Source: Burkholderia latens (GTDB lineage Bacteria > Pseudomonadota > Gammaproteobacteria > Burkholderiales > Burkholderiaceae). From it: a DNA stretch of 64,000 nt. The stretch is taken from positions 2,480,001 to 2,544,000 of the forward strand of contig NZ_CP013435.1 in the NCBI RefSeq assembly GCF_001718795.1, written 5' to 3'. The notes beneath the pieces were generated by a model, which did not search any database, was not told the DNA's origin, and saw only the letters and a list, made by a program, of their open reading frames with translations. A program made the translations under genes and the position numbers. The number at the start of each line of letters is the position of its first letter. Position 1 is the first letter of the stretch. Shown here one piece after another: positions 53,367 through 62,348 of the stretch.

Positions 53367-54176
53367 ATGAATCAGCCGTCCTCCGCCCCGCCCCCGCCGC
53401 TCGACGCCACGCCTGCCCGCGCGCTTGGCGAATTCATCCGCGCGCACCGCGAACGGCTGTCGCCGCAGGCCGTCGGCCTGCCGCCCGGGCCGCGCCGGCG
53501 CACGCCGGGGCTGCGGCGCGAGGAAGTCGCGCAGCTGTGCGACGTCAGTCCGACCTGGTACACGTGGATCGAGCAGGGCCGCCCGGTGTCGGCGTCGGCC
53601 GATGCGCTCGCGCGGATCGCCGTCGCATTGCAATTGTCGAAAGCCGAACGCGCGTACCTGTTCGAACTGGCCGCGCAGCGCGATCCGGCCGAGCCCGACG
53701 TCGCGGCCGGCGGCCTGCCGCCGACGCTCGCGGCGACCGTCGCCGCGATCGCGACGCCCGCGTATGTGCTCGACCGGCAATGGAACGCGCTCGCATGGAA
53801 CGCGCCGGCCGCCGCATTGTTCACCGGCTGGCTCGACGGCGACCACGACCGCAACCTGCTGCGTTTCACGTTCATGGCGCCGGCCGCGCGCACGCTGATC
53901 GTCGATTGGGAAAGCCGCGCGCGGCGGCTCGCGGCCGAGTTCCGCGCAGACTCGATCCGGCATCTCGCCGATGCGCCGACGCGCGCGCTCATCGACGCGC
54001 TGACGGCCGGCAGCGATGCGTTCGCGCAGTACTGGGCATCGCAGGACGTGTTCGAGCGCGAAGGCGGCCTGCGCGAGTTCGACCATCCGGCCGAAGGCCG
54101 CGTCGTGTATCAGCAGATCACGCTGAAGCCCGCGCATCGCGAGGACCTGAAGCTCGTCGTGCTGGTGCGTGACTGA
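53367..54176 (+). CDS. XRE family regulator with MmyB-like ligand domain
   Basis: 269 residues. An N-terminal helix-turn-helix (about 20-95) contains RRRTPGLRREEVAQLCDVSP and TWYTWIEQGRPVSAS, the typical R-x-P-G-L-R-R-E-E-V-A start of this family. A C-terminal MmyB-like domain of about 150 residues follows (YVLDRQWNALAWNAPAAALF, LRFTFMAPAARTLIVDWE), which in related proteins binds fatty acids or other lipids. The ATG at 53367 is chosen because the upstream extension is basic and unlike the family. It is divergent from the methyltransferase and probably controls it. Confidence 0.9.
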   Translation: MNQPSSAPPPPLDATPARALGEFIRAHRERLSPQAVGLPPGPRRRTPGLRREEVAQLCDVSPTWYTWIEQGRPVSASADALARIAVALQLSKAERAYLFELAAQRDPAEPDVAAGGLPPTLAATVAAIATPAYVLDRQWNALAWNAPAAALFTGWLDGDHDRNLLRFTFMAPAARTLIVDWESRARRLAAEFRADSIRHLADAPTRALIDALTAGSDAFAQYWASQDVFEREGGLREFDHPAEGRVVYQQITLKPAHREDLKLVVLVRD

Positions 54177-54182
54177 CGCGGC

Positions 54183-55184
54183 TCAGAAACTGATCGTCGC
54201 GGTAATGGTGTCGCTGTAGTTGCCCGGCGCCGGCGTCGCCTGCGCGGGTACGAGCCCGTACACGGGAATCGTCTGGTTGAAGCCGGTGCCCGCCCCCGTC
54301 GCCATCGACGTACCGGCAGTGCCGTCGCCCCACGGGTTCGCATGACCGCTATCCTGATACAGCTGATAGCGGACCGAACCGCCGCCGCCCGCCCGCGGCA
54401 TTGCGCGCGCGGCGACGTTGCCGCTGCCGCCGCCGTTCAGCGCGATCTGAAACGCGTCGCCGTTCGTGCATCGCGCGCTGATCGATCCGGCTGCCGACAG
54501 TGCCGACGTCAGTACGCCGGTGGCCGGAAACGCCACGCCGGTCGCGGTGATGATGCAATCGGCGATGACGGTCGCCGTCGCGGAAAAACTCATCGTGCCG
54601 GCCGTCGGCTGCGACGCGCACGACAGCGTCGGCAGGATGCTCAGCAGCGAAAAACTCTGGCTGTACGTTGCCTGGGTGCCGCTGAAACTTTGCGTATAGA
54701 CGGTACTGCTGTTGTTCGCGGTCGGCACCGCAGGCTGGTTCGCCGCGACGCGGCCGTAGACGGTGACGTTCGCGCTCGCGCTCGTGCCGAGCAGCGGCTT
54801 CGTCAACGTGACCGAAATCGGTGTCGTTCCGGCGCTGACCGCTCCCCATGGCTGCGAGTACCCGGCATCCTGATACAGGTCGTACTGCATCTGGTTCGCA
54901 CCGTTGCTCAGGTAGCGCGGGCTCGTGCCGCCGAGATTCACGCAGACGAGCACGCCCGTATTCAGACTTAGCGCGTCCCACGTGCAGTTGACGATCATCG
55001 TGCTGGTCGTCGTGACGGCCGCCAGCCGGATCGGGCTGACCGAGCCGAAGTTCGGGGCGGGCGGCGTCACCGTGCACGAATCCGCGCGCGCCGGCGTCCA
55101 GCCCGCGCCAAGCACCGCGGCCAGCAACAGGCACGACAGCATGTGCAGCCAGCCCCGCGCCGCGTTGAACCGCTCGTCCGCCAT
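54183..55184 (-). CDS. Two-domain spore coat U (SCPU) protein, probable pilus tip adhesin
   Basis: 333 residues. A signal peptide (HMLSCLLLAAVLGAGWTPA, cleavage after RADS) is followed by two SCPU domains: about 36-165 (CTVTPPAPNFGSVSPI, VTVYGRV) and 200-333 (TATVIADCIITATGVAFPAT, VRYQLYQDSGHANPWG, TIPVYGLVPAQ, ending in TITATISF). The closing strand pattern is that of pilin-like subunits. It resembles CsuE-type tip adhesins of archaic chaperone-usher pili. Unlike csu operons it is transcribed away from the chaperone, usher and other subunit, which lie on the opposite strand. GGGGAGG precedes the ATG at 55184. Confidence 0.85.
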   Translation of the reverse strand: MADERFNAARGWLHMLSCLLLAAVLGAGWTPARADSCTVTPPAPNFGSVSPIRLAAVTTTSTMIVNCTWDALSLNTGVLVCVNLGGTSPRYLSNGANQMQYDLYQDAGYSQPWGAVSAGTTPISVTLTKPLLGTSASANVTVYGRVAANQPAVPTANNSSTVYTQSFSGTQATYSQSFSLLSILPTLSCASQPTAGTMSFSATATVIADCIITATGVAFPATGVLTSALSAAGSISARCTNGDAFQIALNGGGSGNVAARAMPRAGGGGSVRYQLYQDSGHANPWGDGTAGTSMATGAGTGFNQTIPVYGLVPAQATPAPGNYSDTITATISF

Positions 55185-55280
55185 GGTCCTCCCCGAAAGC
55201 CCGTCACCGCGCGACGACTGCCGTGCGCCATCGCGTTTTTCCGATGGTATCCGGATGCGCCCCGGAGTTTCACCCGGATT

Positions 55281-55296
55281 TTTGATCCAGATCAAA
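55281..55296. promoter_or_regulatory. FNR/Anr-like box in the pilus control region
   Basis: TTTGATCCAGATCAAA contains TTGAT-CCAG-ATCAA, an exact match to the FNR/Anr consensus TTGAT-N4-ATCAA. It is centred 104 bp upstream of the two-domain SCPU gene and 198 bp upstream of the other SCPU gene. FNR-type proteins activate at low oxygen. Oxygen control of this pilus is inferred. Confidence 0.65.
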
Positions 55297-55312
55297 CGTG
55301 CCGACGGTGATC

Positions 55313-55330
55313 CGTCAGGAATCCCTGACG
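55313..55330. promoter_or_regulatory. Second palindrome in the pilus control region
   Basis: CGTCAGG-AATC-CCTGACG, 7-bp perfect arms, 16 bp beyond the FNR-like box. It may be an operator for another regulator. Its sequence matches no site I know. Confidence 0.5.
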
Positions 55331-55485
55331 TTATCCGCCGTTTCGGCGTTTTCACCCTTGCGGGCGCGCAACGGCGTGGAGTAGGCTTTCACGAACGACA
55401 GCGCTGTTCCGTCGCACGGCAGGCACATCGCGGAGGGCCACACGCGAGCCGGGCGACACCCGTTGAACGGCAGGAGAAAATCACA

Positions 55486-56022
55486 ATGAACGCTACCCGA
55501 CGTCGTGTCCTTTCAGCCGCACTGGCAACCGCTCTCGCATTCGCACCGGCACTGCAACCCGTCACGGTCGCCGCGACCTATCTGAACGGCACCGCCACAG
55601 CCCAGTTCAACGTCACGCTGACGATCCAGGCGAATTGCACGATCGCCGCGAACCCGCTCGCATTCGGCACGACCGGCGTGCTGGCGTCGGCGCTCGACCA
55701 GCAGACCACCCTGTCCGTCACCTGCACGAACACGACGCCGTACAACGTCGGCCTCGACGCCGGCGCCGTCACCGGCTCCACGGTCGCCAGCCGGCTGATG
55801 GCCGGCACCACGACCGGCAACACCGGCACGACGGTCGGCTACCAGATCTACCAGGACTCGGGCCACGCCACCATCTGGGGCAACACGCAAGGCACCGACA
55901 CGGTTGGCGGCACGGGCACCGGTTCCGCCCAGGCGCTGAACGTCTACGGCCACGTGCCGGCGCAAGCGACGCCGAAACCCGACACGTACCAGGCTACCGT
56001 CACCGCGACCGTCTACTTCTGA
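55486..56022 (+). CDS. Spore coat U (SCPU) domain protein, probable major pilus subunit
   Basis: 178 residues. A signal peptide (LSAALATALAFAPALQPVTV, cleavage near VAA) is followed by one SCPU domain: QFNVTLTIQANCTIAANPLA, LSVTCTNTTPYNVGLDAGAV, VGYQIYQDSGHATIWGN and QALNVYGHVPAQATPKPDTY, ending TVTATVYF. Two Cys (NCT, VTCT) probably form a disulfide. This is the CsuA/B-type subunit of archaic pili. It heads the SCPU-chaperone-usher operon. CAGGAG precedes the ATG. Confidence 0.88.
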   Translation: MNATRRRVLSAALATALAFAPALQPVTVAATYLNGTATAQFNVTLTIQANCTIAANPLAFGTTGVLASALDQQTTLSVTCTNTTPYNVGLDAGAVTGSTVASRLMAGTTTGNTGTTVGYQIYQDSGHATIWGNTQGTDTVGGTGTGSAQALNVYGHVPAQATPKPDTYQATVTATVYF

Positions 56023-56028
56023 CGCGCC

Positions 56029-56739
56029 GTGACGATTCTCCTGCGCGCTTTCGGCGCTCTGTGGGCGGCGTCGGCAGCCGTCGCGTCCGCGGCCACGCTG
56101 CAGATCACGCCCGTGACGCTCGAGCTGCCGCCGTCGGCCGCCGCGGCCGGCATCACGCTCGCCAATGCGGGCGGGCGGCCGATCTACGGCCAGGTCCGCA
56201 CCTATCGATGGACGCAGGAAAACGGCGACGACGTCTTGACGCCGACCGACGCGCTCGCCGCGTCGCCGCCGCTGCTGCAGATCGGCGCGAACGCGGATCA
56301 GTTGATCCGGCTCGTGCGCACGGGTCGCGGCGCGCCGGCCGCCGAGGAGAGCTTTCGCGTGCTGATCGACGAGTTGCCTGCGCCCGGCACCCCGGTCGAG
56401 AACGGCATCACGATCCGGCTGCGCTATTCCGTGCCCGTGTTCGTCGAACCCGATGCGGCGACGGCACCGCCCCGGCTCGACTGGCGCATCGAGCGCGACG
56501 CGGCCGGCATGCGGCTCGCGGTCGACAACCATGGCGGCCGGCGCGCGCAGATTTCGGCCGTGCGGCTCGTGGATACGCGAGGCGGCGTCCATGAACTCAC
56601 GCGCGGCCTGTTCGGCTATGCGCTCGCGGGCAGTACACGGCGCTGGCCGCTCAAGCTCGATCCGGGCGCGGCCGCGTTCGTCAAGATCCAGGCGGTCGTC
56701 AACGCGCAGCCGGTCGAAGCCCGGCTGACGACGCCCTGA
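56029..56739 (+). CDS. Periplasmic pilus chaperone
   Basis: 236 residues from GTG, six bases after the subunit stop. A signal peptide (LLRAFGALWAASAAVASAA) is followed by the PapD-like fold: LQITPVTLELPPSAAAAGIT, LIRLVRTGRGAPAAEESFRV (with the conserved Arg/Lys strand) and LIDELPAPG. The second domain carries RRWPLKLDPGAAAFVKIQAV. It would donate a strand to SCPU subunits and bring them to the usher. The short stop-to-start distance implies translational coupling. Confidence 0.9.
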   Translation: MTILLRAFGALWAASAAVASAATLQITPVTLELPPSAAAAGITLANAGGRPIYGQVRTYRWTQENGDDVLTPTDALAASPPLLQIGANADQLIRLVRTGRGAPAAEESFRVLIDELPAPGTPVENGITIRLRYSVPVFVEPDAATAPPRLDWRIERDAAGMRLAVDNHGGRRAQISAVRLVDTRGGVHELTRGLFGYALAGSTRRWPLKLDPGAAAFVKIQAVVNAQPVEARLTTP

Positions 56740-56764
56740 TCGATCCGGGCAGGATGCCGCGACG

Positions 56765-59125
56765 GTGCCCGTGACGACGCCGAGCACGATCCGCCGCGCC
56801 GGCGCCACCGCGCTGCTCGCGCACGCGCTGGCACTGCGTGCGGTCACAGGCTGCGCGCAACCGGCGCCGATCCCGCCCGCCGCCGTGGCCGCGCCCTCGC
56901 CGGAGGGCGACGGCCTGTATCTCGACGTGTCGCTCAATGGCGAACCGACGCACCGGATCGCCCGCTTCCGGCAAATCGACGGACGGCTGTACGCGGCGTC
57001 CGCCGATCTGGCCGACCTGGGCATCGCGACAGAGGCGCCGGGACGCATGCCGTCGAACGTCCCGTCGAACGCCCTCGTCGCGCTCGATACGCTTGCGGGG
57101 CTGCGCTACGACTACGACGCAGGCCGGCAGACGCTCGACCTGCGCGTGCCCGATTCGCTGCGCATTCCGCACACGTTCGATACACGCGCGCTCGCCGCCG
57201 CGCCGCCCGCGACATCCGGCCGCGGTTTCGTGCTGAACTACGACGCGTATGCGCAGACCTTCGCGCGTGCGCCGCTCGCCGTCTGGAGCGAGGCGCGCTA
57301 CTTCGATCCGGCCGGTGTATTCAGCAGCACCGGCATCGCATACCTGTACGACGACCGCAGGCGCTACGTGCGCTATGACACGTCGTGGACCCGCTCGAAC
57401 CCCGGCACGCTCACGACGACGCAGGTCGGCGACACGATTTCGTCGTCGCTGTCGTGGACCCGTTCGCTGCGTCTCGGCGGCGTTCAGTGGCGCAGCAACT
57501 TCGGCCTGCGCCCGGACCTCGTCACGTTTCCGGTGCCCGCACTGTCCGGCAACGCGGTTGTGCCGACCTCGGTCGACCTGTACGTGAACAACGTGCGCCA
57601 GTTCACCGGCGACGTGCCGAGCGGGCCGTTCGTGATCAACAGCGTGCCCGGCATCACCGGCGCCGGCAGCGCGACGGTCGTGACGCGCGATGCGCTCGGC
57701 CGTTCGATCGCAACGTCGATTCCGCTGTACGTCGACACGCGCCTGCTCGCGCCGGGGCTCGCGAGCTATTCGGCCGAAGCCGGCTTCCTGCGGCGCGCGT
57801 ACGGCAGCAATTCGTTCGACTACGCGCGCACGCCGGCAGCGAGCGGCTCGCTGCGCTACGGGATCAGCGAGCGCCTGACCGCCGAGGCGCACGCGGAAGC
57901 GACGGCCGGCGTGTACAACGTCGGCGCCGGCGCGCTCGCGCGGCTCGGCGAGCGCGGCGTGGCGAACGCGTCGCTGGCGCTCAGTGCGCCGGGCCGCACC
58001 GGCGTGCAGGCCGGCGCCGGCTACCAGTACGTGACGCCGCGCTTCTCGATCGACGCGCAGACGCTGCGCGCGTTCGGCGACTACGGCGACCTCGGCAGCC
58101 GCGAAGGCGCGCCCGTATCGCGCGCGACCGATCGCGTCACCGTATCGTTTCCGTTCCTGCGCGCGCAGACGCTGTCGTTCAGTTATCTCGCACTCAAATA
58201 TCCGGGCGTTGCCGCGTCGCGGATTGGCTCGATCGCGTATCTCGTCAATCTCGGCGGCCTGATATCGATCACGTTCAGCGGCTTCCAGGACTTCAGCCAA
58301 CACGACGCGCGCGGCTTCTTCGTCAGCATGAGCGTCGGGCTGGGCGGCAACGCGTCCGTGTCGGCGAACGCCGGCCGGCAGAACGGCGAATCGACCTACA
58401 CCCTCAACGCGTCGCGCCCGCCCGACTACGGCGGCGGCTTCGGCTGGAACGTGCAGGCCGGGACGAGTGCGGGCATGCGCTACGGGCAGGGCCAGGTGCA
58501 GTATCTCGGCCGCGCCGGCCAGGTGACGGTGCTCGCGCAGTCGTTCGACGGGCGCAGCAACGCGTCGGTCGACGTCACGGGCGCGTTCGTACTGATGGAC
58601 GGCAGGTTGATGACCGCGCGCCGTATCGACGACGGCTTTGCCCTGGTATCGACCGACACGGGCCGCGTGCCCGTGCTGCACCAGAATCGCCTGATCGGCG
58701 AGACCGACCGCGCGGGCTATTTGCTCGTGCCCGACCTGAATGCGTACCAGCGCAATCGCGTCGCGATCGACAGCACCGGGCTGCCCGCCGATGCGCGGCT
58801 CACCGACACGACGCTCGACGTCGTGCCGCAGGCGCGCTCCGGCGTGCTCGCCCGCTTCGCCGTCACGCGCTACAGCGCCGCATCGATCGTGCTGCGCGCG
58901 CCCGACGGCGCGCCGCTGCCGGCCGGGCTCGAAGTACGCCACGTCGAAAGCGGCCACCGCACGATCGTCGGCTACGACGGCCTGACCTTCGTCGACGGCC
59001 TCGTCGCCGACAATCACCTCGAAATCTCCGGCAGCGCCGGCGCGTGCTCGGTCGCGTTCGCATACCGGCGCCCGGACAACGGCACGCTGCCGACGATCGG
59101 GCCCCTCACCTGCGGCCTGCGATAG
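56765..59125 (+). CDS. Outer membrane usher (FimD/PapC family)
   Basis: 786 residues from GTG. Family features in order: N-terminal chaperone-binding domain (LDVSLNGEPTHRIARFRQID), beta-barrel strands (SEARYFDPAGVFSSTGIAYL), the plug motif region (GDVPSGPFVINSVPGITGAG), and a C-terminal domain with a Cys pair (AGACSVAFAYRR and LTCGLR). It secretes and assembles the SCPU pilus. It is a little shorter than enteric ushers (about 830), as is common for archaic CsuD-type ushers. It ends the operon. Confidence 0.92.
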   Translation: MPVTTPSTIRRAGATALLAHALALRAVTGCAQPAPIPPAAVAAPSPEGDGLYLDVSLNGEPTHRIARFRQIDGRLYAASADLADLGIATEAPGRMPSNVPSNALVALDTLAGLRYDYDAGRQTLDLRVPDSLRIPHTFDTRALAAAPPATSGRGFVLNYDAYAQTFARAPLAVWSEARYFDPAGVFSSTGIAYLYDDRRRYVRYDTSWTRSNPGTLTTTQVGDTISSSLSWTRSLRLGGVQWRSNFGLRPDLVTFPVPALSGNAVVPTSVDLYVNNVRQFTGDVPSGPFVINSVPGITGAGSATVVTRDALGRSIATSIPLYVDTRLLAPGLASYSAEAGFLRRAYGSNSFDYARTPAASGSLRYGISERLTAEAHAEATAGVYNVGAGALARLGERGVANASLALSAPGRTGVQAGAGYQYVTPRFSIDAQTLRAFGDYGDLGSREGAPVSRATDRVTVSFPFLRAQTLSFSYLALKYPGVAASRIGSIAYLVNLGGLISITFSGFQDFSQHDARGFFVSMSVGLGGNASVSANAGRQNGESTYTLNASRPPDYGGGFGWNVQAGTSAGMRYGQGQVQYLGRAGQVTVLAQSFDGRSNASVDVTGAFVLMDGRLMTARRIDDGFALVSTDTGRVPVLHQNRLIGETDRAGYLLVPDLNAYQRNRVAIDSTGLPADARLTDTTLDVVPQARSGVLARFAVTRYSAASIVLRAPDGAPLPAGLEVRHVESGHRTIVGYDGLTFVDGLVADNHLEISGSAGACSVAFAYRRPDNGTLPTIGPLTCGLR

Positions 59126-59160
59126 GCGTGGCGGCTCCCGGCCGCGCGCCGCGCGAATGT

Positions 59161-59166
59161 TAGAAT
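59161..59166 (+). promoter_or_regulatory. Candidate -10 box of argH
   Basis: TAGAAT lies 55 bp before the argH ATG in an otherwise GC-rich gap of 95 bp. A matching -35 is weak. It is the only AT-rich hexamer in the gap. Confidence 0.45.
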
Positions 59167-59220
59167 CGCGGGATTCCTCCGGCGGCGCACGGCCGCCCAA
59201 CCCCCGTTCGAAGAATCGCC

Positions 59221-60630
59221 ATGACGTCCCAACTGCACAAAAAGGGCGAGGCCTGGTCGGCCCGCTTCTCGGAACCGATGTCGGAGCTGGTCAAGCGCTA
59301 CACGTCGTCGGTGTTTTTCGACAAGCGCCTCGCGCTCGTCGACATCGCCGGCTCGCTCGCGCATGCCAGCATGCTCGCGGCGCAGAAGATCATCAGCGCC
59401 GACGACCTCGCCGCGATCGAGCGTGGGATGACGCAGATCAAGGGCGAGATCGAGCGCGGCGAATTCGAATGGCAGCTGGATCTCGAGGACGTCCACCTGA
59501 ACATCGAAGCGCGCCTGACCGCGCTGATCGGCGATGCCGGCAAGCGGCTGCACACCGGCCGCTCGCGCAACGACCAGGTCGCGACCGACATCCGCCTGTG
59601 GCTGCGCGGCGAGATCGACCGCATCGGCGGGCTGCTGAACGACCTGCGCGGCGCGCTGGTCGACCTCGCGGAAAAGAACGCGGACACGATCATGCCGGGC
59701 TTCACGCACCTGCAGGTCGCGCAGCCGGTCACGTTCGGCCATCACCTGCTCGCGTACGTCGAGATGTTTACGCGCGATGCGGAACGCATGCGCGACTGCC
59801 GCACCCGCGTGAACCGCCTGCCGCTCGGCGCGGCCGCGCTCGCCGGCACCAGCTATCCGATCGACCGTCATGCGGTCGCGAAAACGCTCGGCTTCGACGG
59901 CATCTGCGCGAACTCGCTCGACGCCGTGTCGGATCGCGACTTCGCGATCGAATTCACGGCGGCGTCCGCGCTGGTGATGACGCACGTGTCGCGTTTCTCG
60001 GAAGAACTCGTGCTGTGGATGAGCCCGCGCGTCGGCTTCATCGACATCGCCGACCGCTTCTGCACGGGCAGTTCCATCATGCCGCAGAAGAAAAACCCTG
60101 ACGTGCCGGAACTCGCGCGCGGCAAGACGGGCCGCGTGAACGGCCATCTGATGGCGCTGCTCACGCTGATGAAGGGCCAGCCGCTCGCGTACAACAAGGA
60201 CAACCAGGAAGACAAGGAACCGCTGTTCGACACGGTCGACACCGTCGCCGACACGCTGCGGATCTTCGCGGAGATGGTCGCGGGCATCACCGTGAAGCCG
60301 GACGCGATGCGCGCGGCCGCGCTGCAGGGCTTCTCGACCGCCACCGACCTCGCCGACTACCTTGTGAAGCGCGGGTTGCCGTTCCGCGACGCGCACGAAG
60401 CGGTCGCGCACGCAGTGAAGATCTGCGACGACCGCGGGATCGATCTCGCCGACCTGACGCTCGACGAAATGAAGCAGGAACTGCCGAACGTCGCGCACCT
60501 GATCGGCGACGACGTGTTCGACTACCTGACGCTCGAAGGCTCGGTCGCGAGCCGCAATCACCCGGGCGGCACCGCGCCCGACCAGGTGCGTGCGGCAGTC
60601 AAGGCCGCGCGCGCCGCGCTCGGCAAGTAA
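59221..60630 (+). CDS. argH: Argininosuccinate lyase
   Basis: 469 residues. Family signature [12 protein letters not shown] with the catalytic Ser loop. Other features are [28 protein letters not shown], and the mid-domain [20 protein letters not shown]. It cleaves argininosuccinate to arginine and fumarate. The ribosome site is weak (GAAG). A hairpin ends the gene. An HAD gene follows on the same strand 103 bp later. Confidence 0.97.
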   Translation: MTSQLHKKGEAWSARFSEPMSELVKRYTSSVFFDKRLALVDIAGSLAHASMLAAQKIISADDLAAIERGMTQIKGEIERGEFEWQLDLEDVHLNIEARLTALIGDAGKRLHTGRSRNDQVATDIRLWLRGEIDRIGGLLNDLRGALVDLAEKNADTIMPGFTHLQVAQPVTFGHHLLAYVEMFTRDAERMRDCRTRVNRLPLGAAALAGTSYPIDRHAVAKTLGFDGICANSLDAVSDRDFAIEFTAASALVMTHVSRFSEELVLWMSPRVGFIDIADRFCTGSSIMPQKKNPDVPELARGKTGRVNGHLMALLTLMKGQPLAYNKDNQEDKEPLFDTVDTVADTLRIFAEMVAGITVKPDAMRAAALQGFSTATDLADYLVKRGLPFRDAHEAVAHAVKICDDRGIDLADLTLDEMKQELPNVAHLIGDDVFDYLTLEGSVASRNHPGGTAPDQVRAAVKAARAALGK

Positions 60631-60645
60631 GCACGCTGTCACGAG

Positions 60646-60665
60646 CGGACGCCGCCCGGCGTCCG
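60646..60665 (+). terminator. Hairpin after argH
   Basis: CGGACGCC-GCCC-GGCGTCCG, an 8-bp stem with a 4-nt loop, then TGTTCC. It may partly end argH transcripts. Confidence 0.5.
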
Positions 60666-60733
60666 TGTTCCATTCGGGCGGCCGGCGCGCCGCCTGTCCC
60701 GCTTCCCGGCTTCACCGCTTTTCGGACCCGCCG

Positions 60734-61417
60734 ATGACCTTCTCCGCCGCGCTCTTCGACATGGACGGCCTGCTCGTCGATTCCGAGCGGACCATCATGA
60801 ACACGTGGATCGACGTGTCGCACGCGCACGGCGTCGTGCTGACCGAGATCGATTATCTGCAGATCGTCGGCCGCTCGTTCGCCGAGGGCCAGGTGATCCT
60901 CGCGCGCCTGATCGGCAACCCCGACACGTTCGACGCGGTGCGCATTCGCGTGCGCGAACGGTTGGCCGCACCCGAGCCCAACCCGAAGTTTCCGCTGAAG
61001 CGGGGCGCGCTGGCGCTGCTCGAAACGCTCGCGCAAGCGGGCATTCCGTGCGCGGTCGCGTCGTCGTCCGCGCGCGACGTGATCCGGGCGCGGCTCGATG
61101 CGGTCGGCGTGCTGCCGTTCTTCCACGCGATCGCGGGTGGCGACGAAGTCGCGCGCGGCAAACCCGATCCGGCCGTGTACCGGCTCGCGGCCGAACGCCT
61201 CGGCGTGCCGGCGCACGCGTGCGTCGCGTTCGAGGACAGCGACTTCGGTGCGCTGTCGGCCGCCGGCGCCGGCGCATCGGTGATCACCGTGCCCGACCTG
61301 AAGGCGCCGACGCCCGAGATCGTCGCGCTGAGCCTGCACGTGCTCGCGTCGCTCGACGATGCGGTCGAGCTCGTGCCGTCGTGGTTCGGCCGCCTGGATA
61401 CGCAGCAACCCGCGTAA
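60734..61417 (+). CDS. HAD family hydrolase (beta-phosphoglucomutase/YcjU-like)
   Basis: 227 residues. Motif I FDMDGLLVDSE (Asp nucleophile at residue 9), Ser/Thr of motif II in VASSSARDVI, Lys in ARGKPDPAVY and the acid pair in AFEDSDFGALSA. A helical cap lies between motifs I and II. It is close to the PGMB/YniC sugar phosphatase group. The substrate is unknown. A terminator follows, between it and the convergent LprI-like gene. Confidence 0.9.
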   Translation: MTFSAALFDMDGLLVDSERTIMNTWIDVSHAHGVVLTEIDYLQIVGRSFAEGQVILARLIGNPDTFDAVRIRVRERLAAPEPNPKFPLKRGALALLETLAQAGIPCAVASSSARDVIRARLDAVGVLPFFHAIAGGDEVARGKPDPAVYRLAAERLGVPAHACVAFEDSDFGALSAAGAGASVITVPDLKAPTPEIVALSLHVLASLDDAVELVPSWFGRLDTQQPA

Positions 61418-61445
61418 GCGCGCACGTAGCAGGCGCCGAAACGGC

Positions 61446-61469
61446 AACGGGCACCCTCGGGTGCCCGTT
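61446..61469. terminator. Bidirectional hairpin after the HAD gene
   Basis: AACGGGCACCC and GGGTGCCCGTT form an 11-bp perfect stem with almost no loop (in practice a 4-nt loop after the last pair opens). It lies between convergent genes. Confidence 0.65.
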
Positions 61470-61514
61470 CTGCATTACCGCGCCGGATCGCCGGCATCGC
61501 GGCCGCGGCGATTC

Positions 61515-62348
61515 CTACTGGTTGCCCGCGGTCTCCGACAGCCGCTTCATCGTCGCGATGCGGGCGCCGATCAGGTCGACGCGCCCGTCCTCGCCGACGA
61601 GCGGCGCCGTCGCATCGCGGAACGCGACCCACGCGCGCTGCGCGCGCACGAGCGTCGCAGCCGAATGCGCGGGCATTTTCCGGCGCAGCTTCTGGTAATA
61701 GCGGTTCAGGTCGAACAGCGCATGTTCGCACGCGGCGTCCTGCACGCACGGCCGCACGCGCCCGATCGGCGGATCGCGCGGCGCAGCGTTCGCCGGCTTG
61801 CCGGCAGCTGCCGCGGCGGCCGGCGCCGCGCCCGGGACAACGCCCCGCGCGCCGCTCGCGGCCGCGACCGGCAACGCAGCCGGCGGTGGCGCATAGCGAT
61901 CGGCCGCCGCGCGCAGCGCGAGCGCGCGATCGCGCACCGGCTGCAGCTGCATGTCGGCGCTCGACATCGCGTACGACGTGCCGCGTGTCGTGTCGTACAC
62001 GGCCTTCAGCAGCTGGAGTTCATCCTTGCGCCATGTGACCCAGCGGCGCTGGCTGTCCTGCCAGCCGCGCTTCGCGTCGGCCGGCGCATCGCTCGACAGT
62101 CGCTGGTACGCGCGGTCCATCACCGTCTGCCACTGCTGCTGCGCCTCGCCCATGCACTGGATCTGGCCGGCCGTGGACGACCGGTCGCGCCGTGCGAGAC
62201 ACTGCCGCATCGCGACGTCGATCGGATCGGCCGCGGCAACTTCCGCACGAGCGACGCCCGCGCCCGCGAGCCCCGTCAATCCTGCCGTCCAGACGACGAG
62301 CGCGGCAAGCGCCGCACGCATCGTCCGGATTCGTCCCTGCGCCGCCAT
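61515..62348 (-). CDS. Secreted LprI-like protein (DUF1311 type)
   Basis: 277 residues. A signal peptide (MRAALAALVVWTAGLTGLAG, after a nine-residue extension) is followed by an LprI-type domain: MRQCLARRDRSSTAGQIQCM, WRKDELQLLKAVYD. A Pro/Ala linker of about 50 residues leads to a second, more divergent copy (CVQDAACEHALFDLNRYYQK, RAQRAWVAFRDA). LprI-type proteins inhibit lysozyme in some bacteria. The tandem form is unusual. Its start overlaps the decarboxylase stop by one base (TGATG), so the two are coupled, an odd pairing. Confidence 0.8.
   Translation of the reverse strand: MAAQGRIRTMRAALAALVVWTAGLTGLAGAGVARAEVAAADPIDVAMRQCLARRDRSSTAGQIQCMGEAQQQWQTVMDRAYQRLSSDAPADAKRGWQDSQRRWVTWRKDELQLLKAVYDTTRGTSYAMSSADMQLQPVRDRALALRAAADRYAPPPAALPVAAASGARGVVPGAAPAAAAAAGKPANAAPRDPPIGRVRPCVQDAACEHALFDLNRYYQKLRRKMPAHSAATLVRAQRAWVAFRDATAPLVGEDGRVDLIGARIATMKRLSETAGNQ

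Larger units (their letters stand above)
55185..55485. other. Divergent control region of the SCPU pilus genes
   Basis: About 300 bp between the divergent SCPU genes. It contains two perfect inverted repeats (55281-55296 and 55313-55330), annotated separately. No gene-like frame was found in the middle. Confidence 0.5.

Noticed and set aside
56699..59200. Minus-strand open frame opposite the usher gene
   Set aside because: Arg/Ala/Gly/His-rich low complexity with no motif. The opposite strand encodes a recognisable usher.
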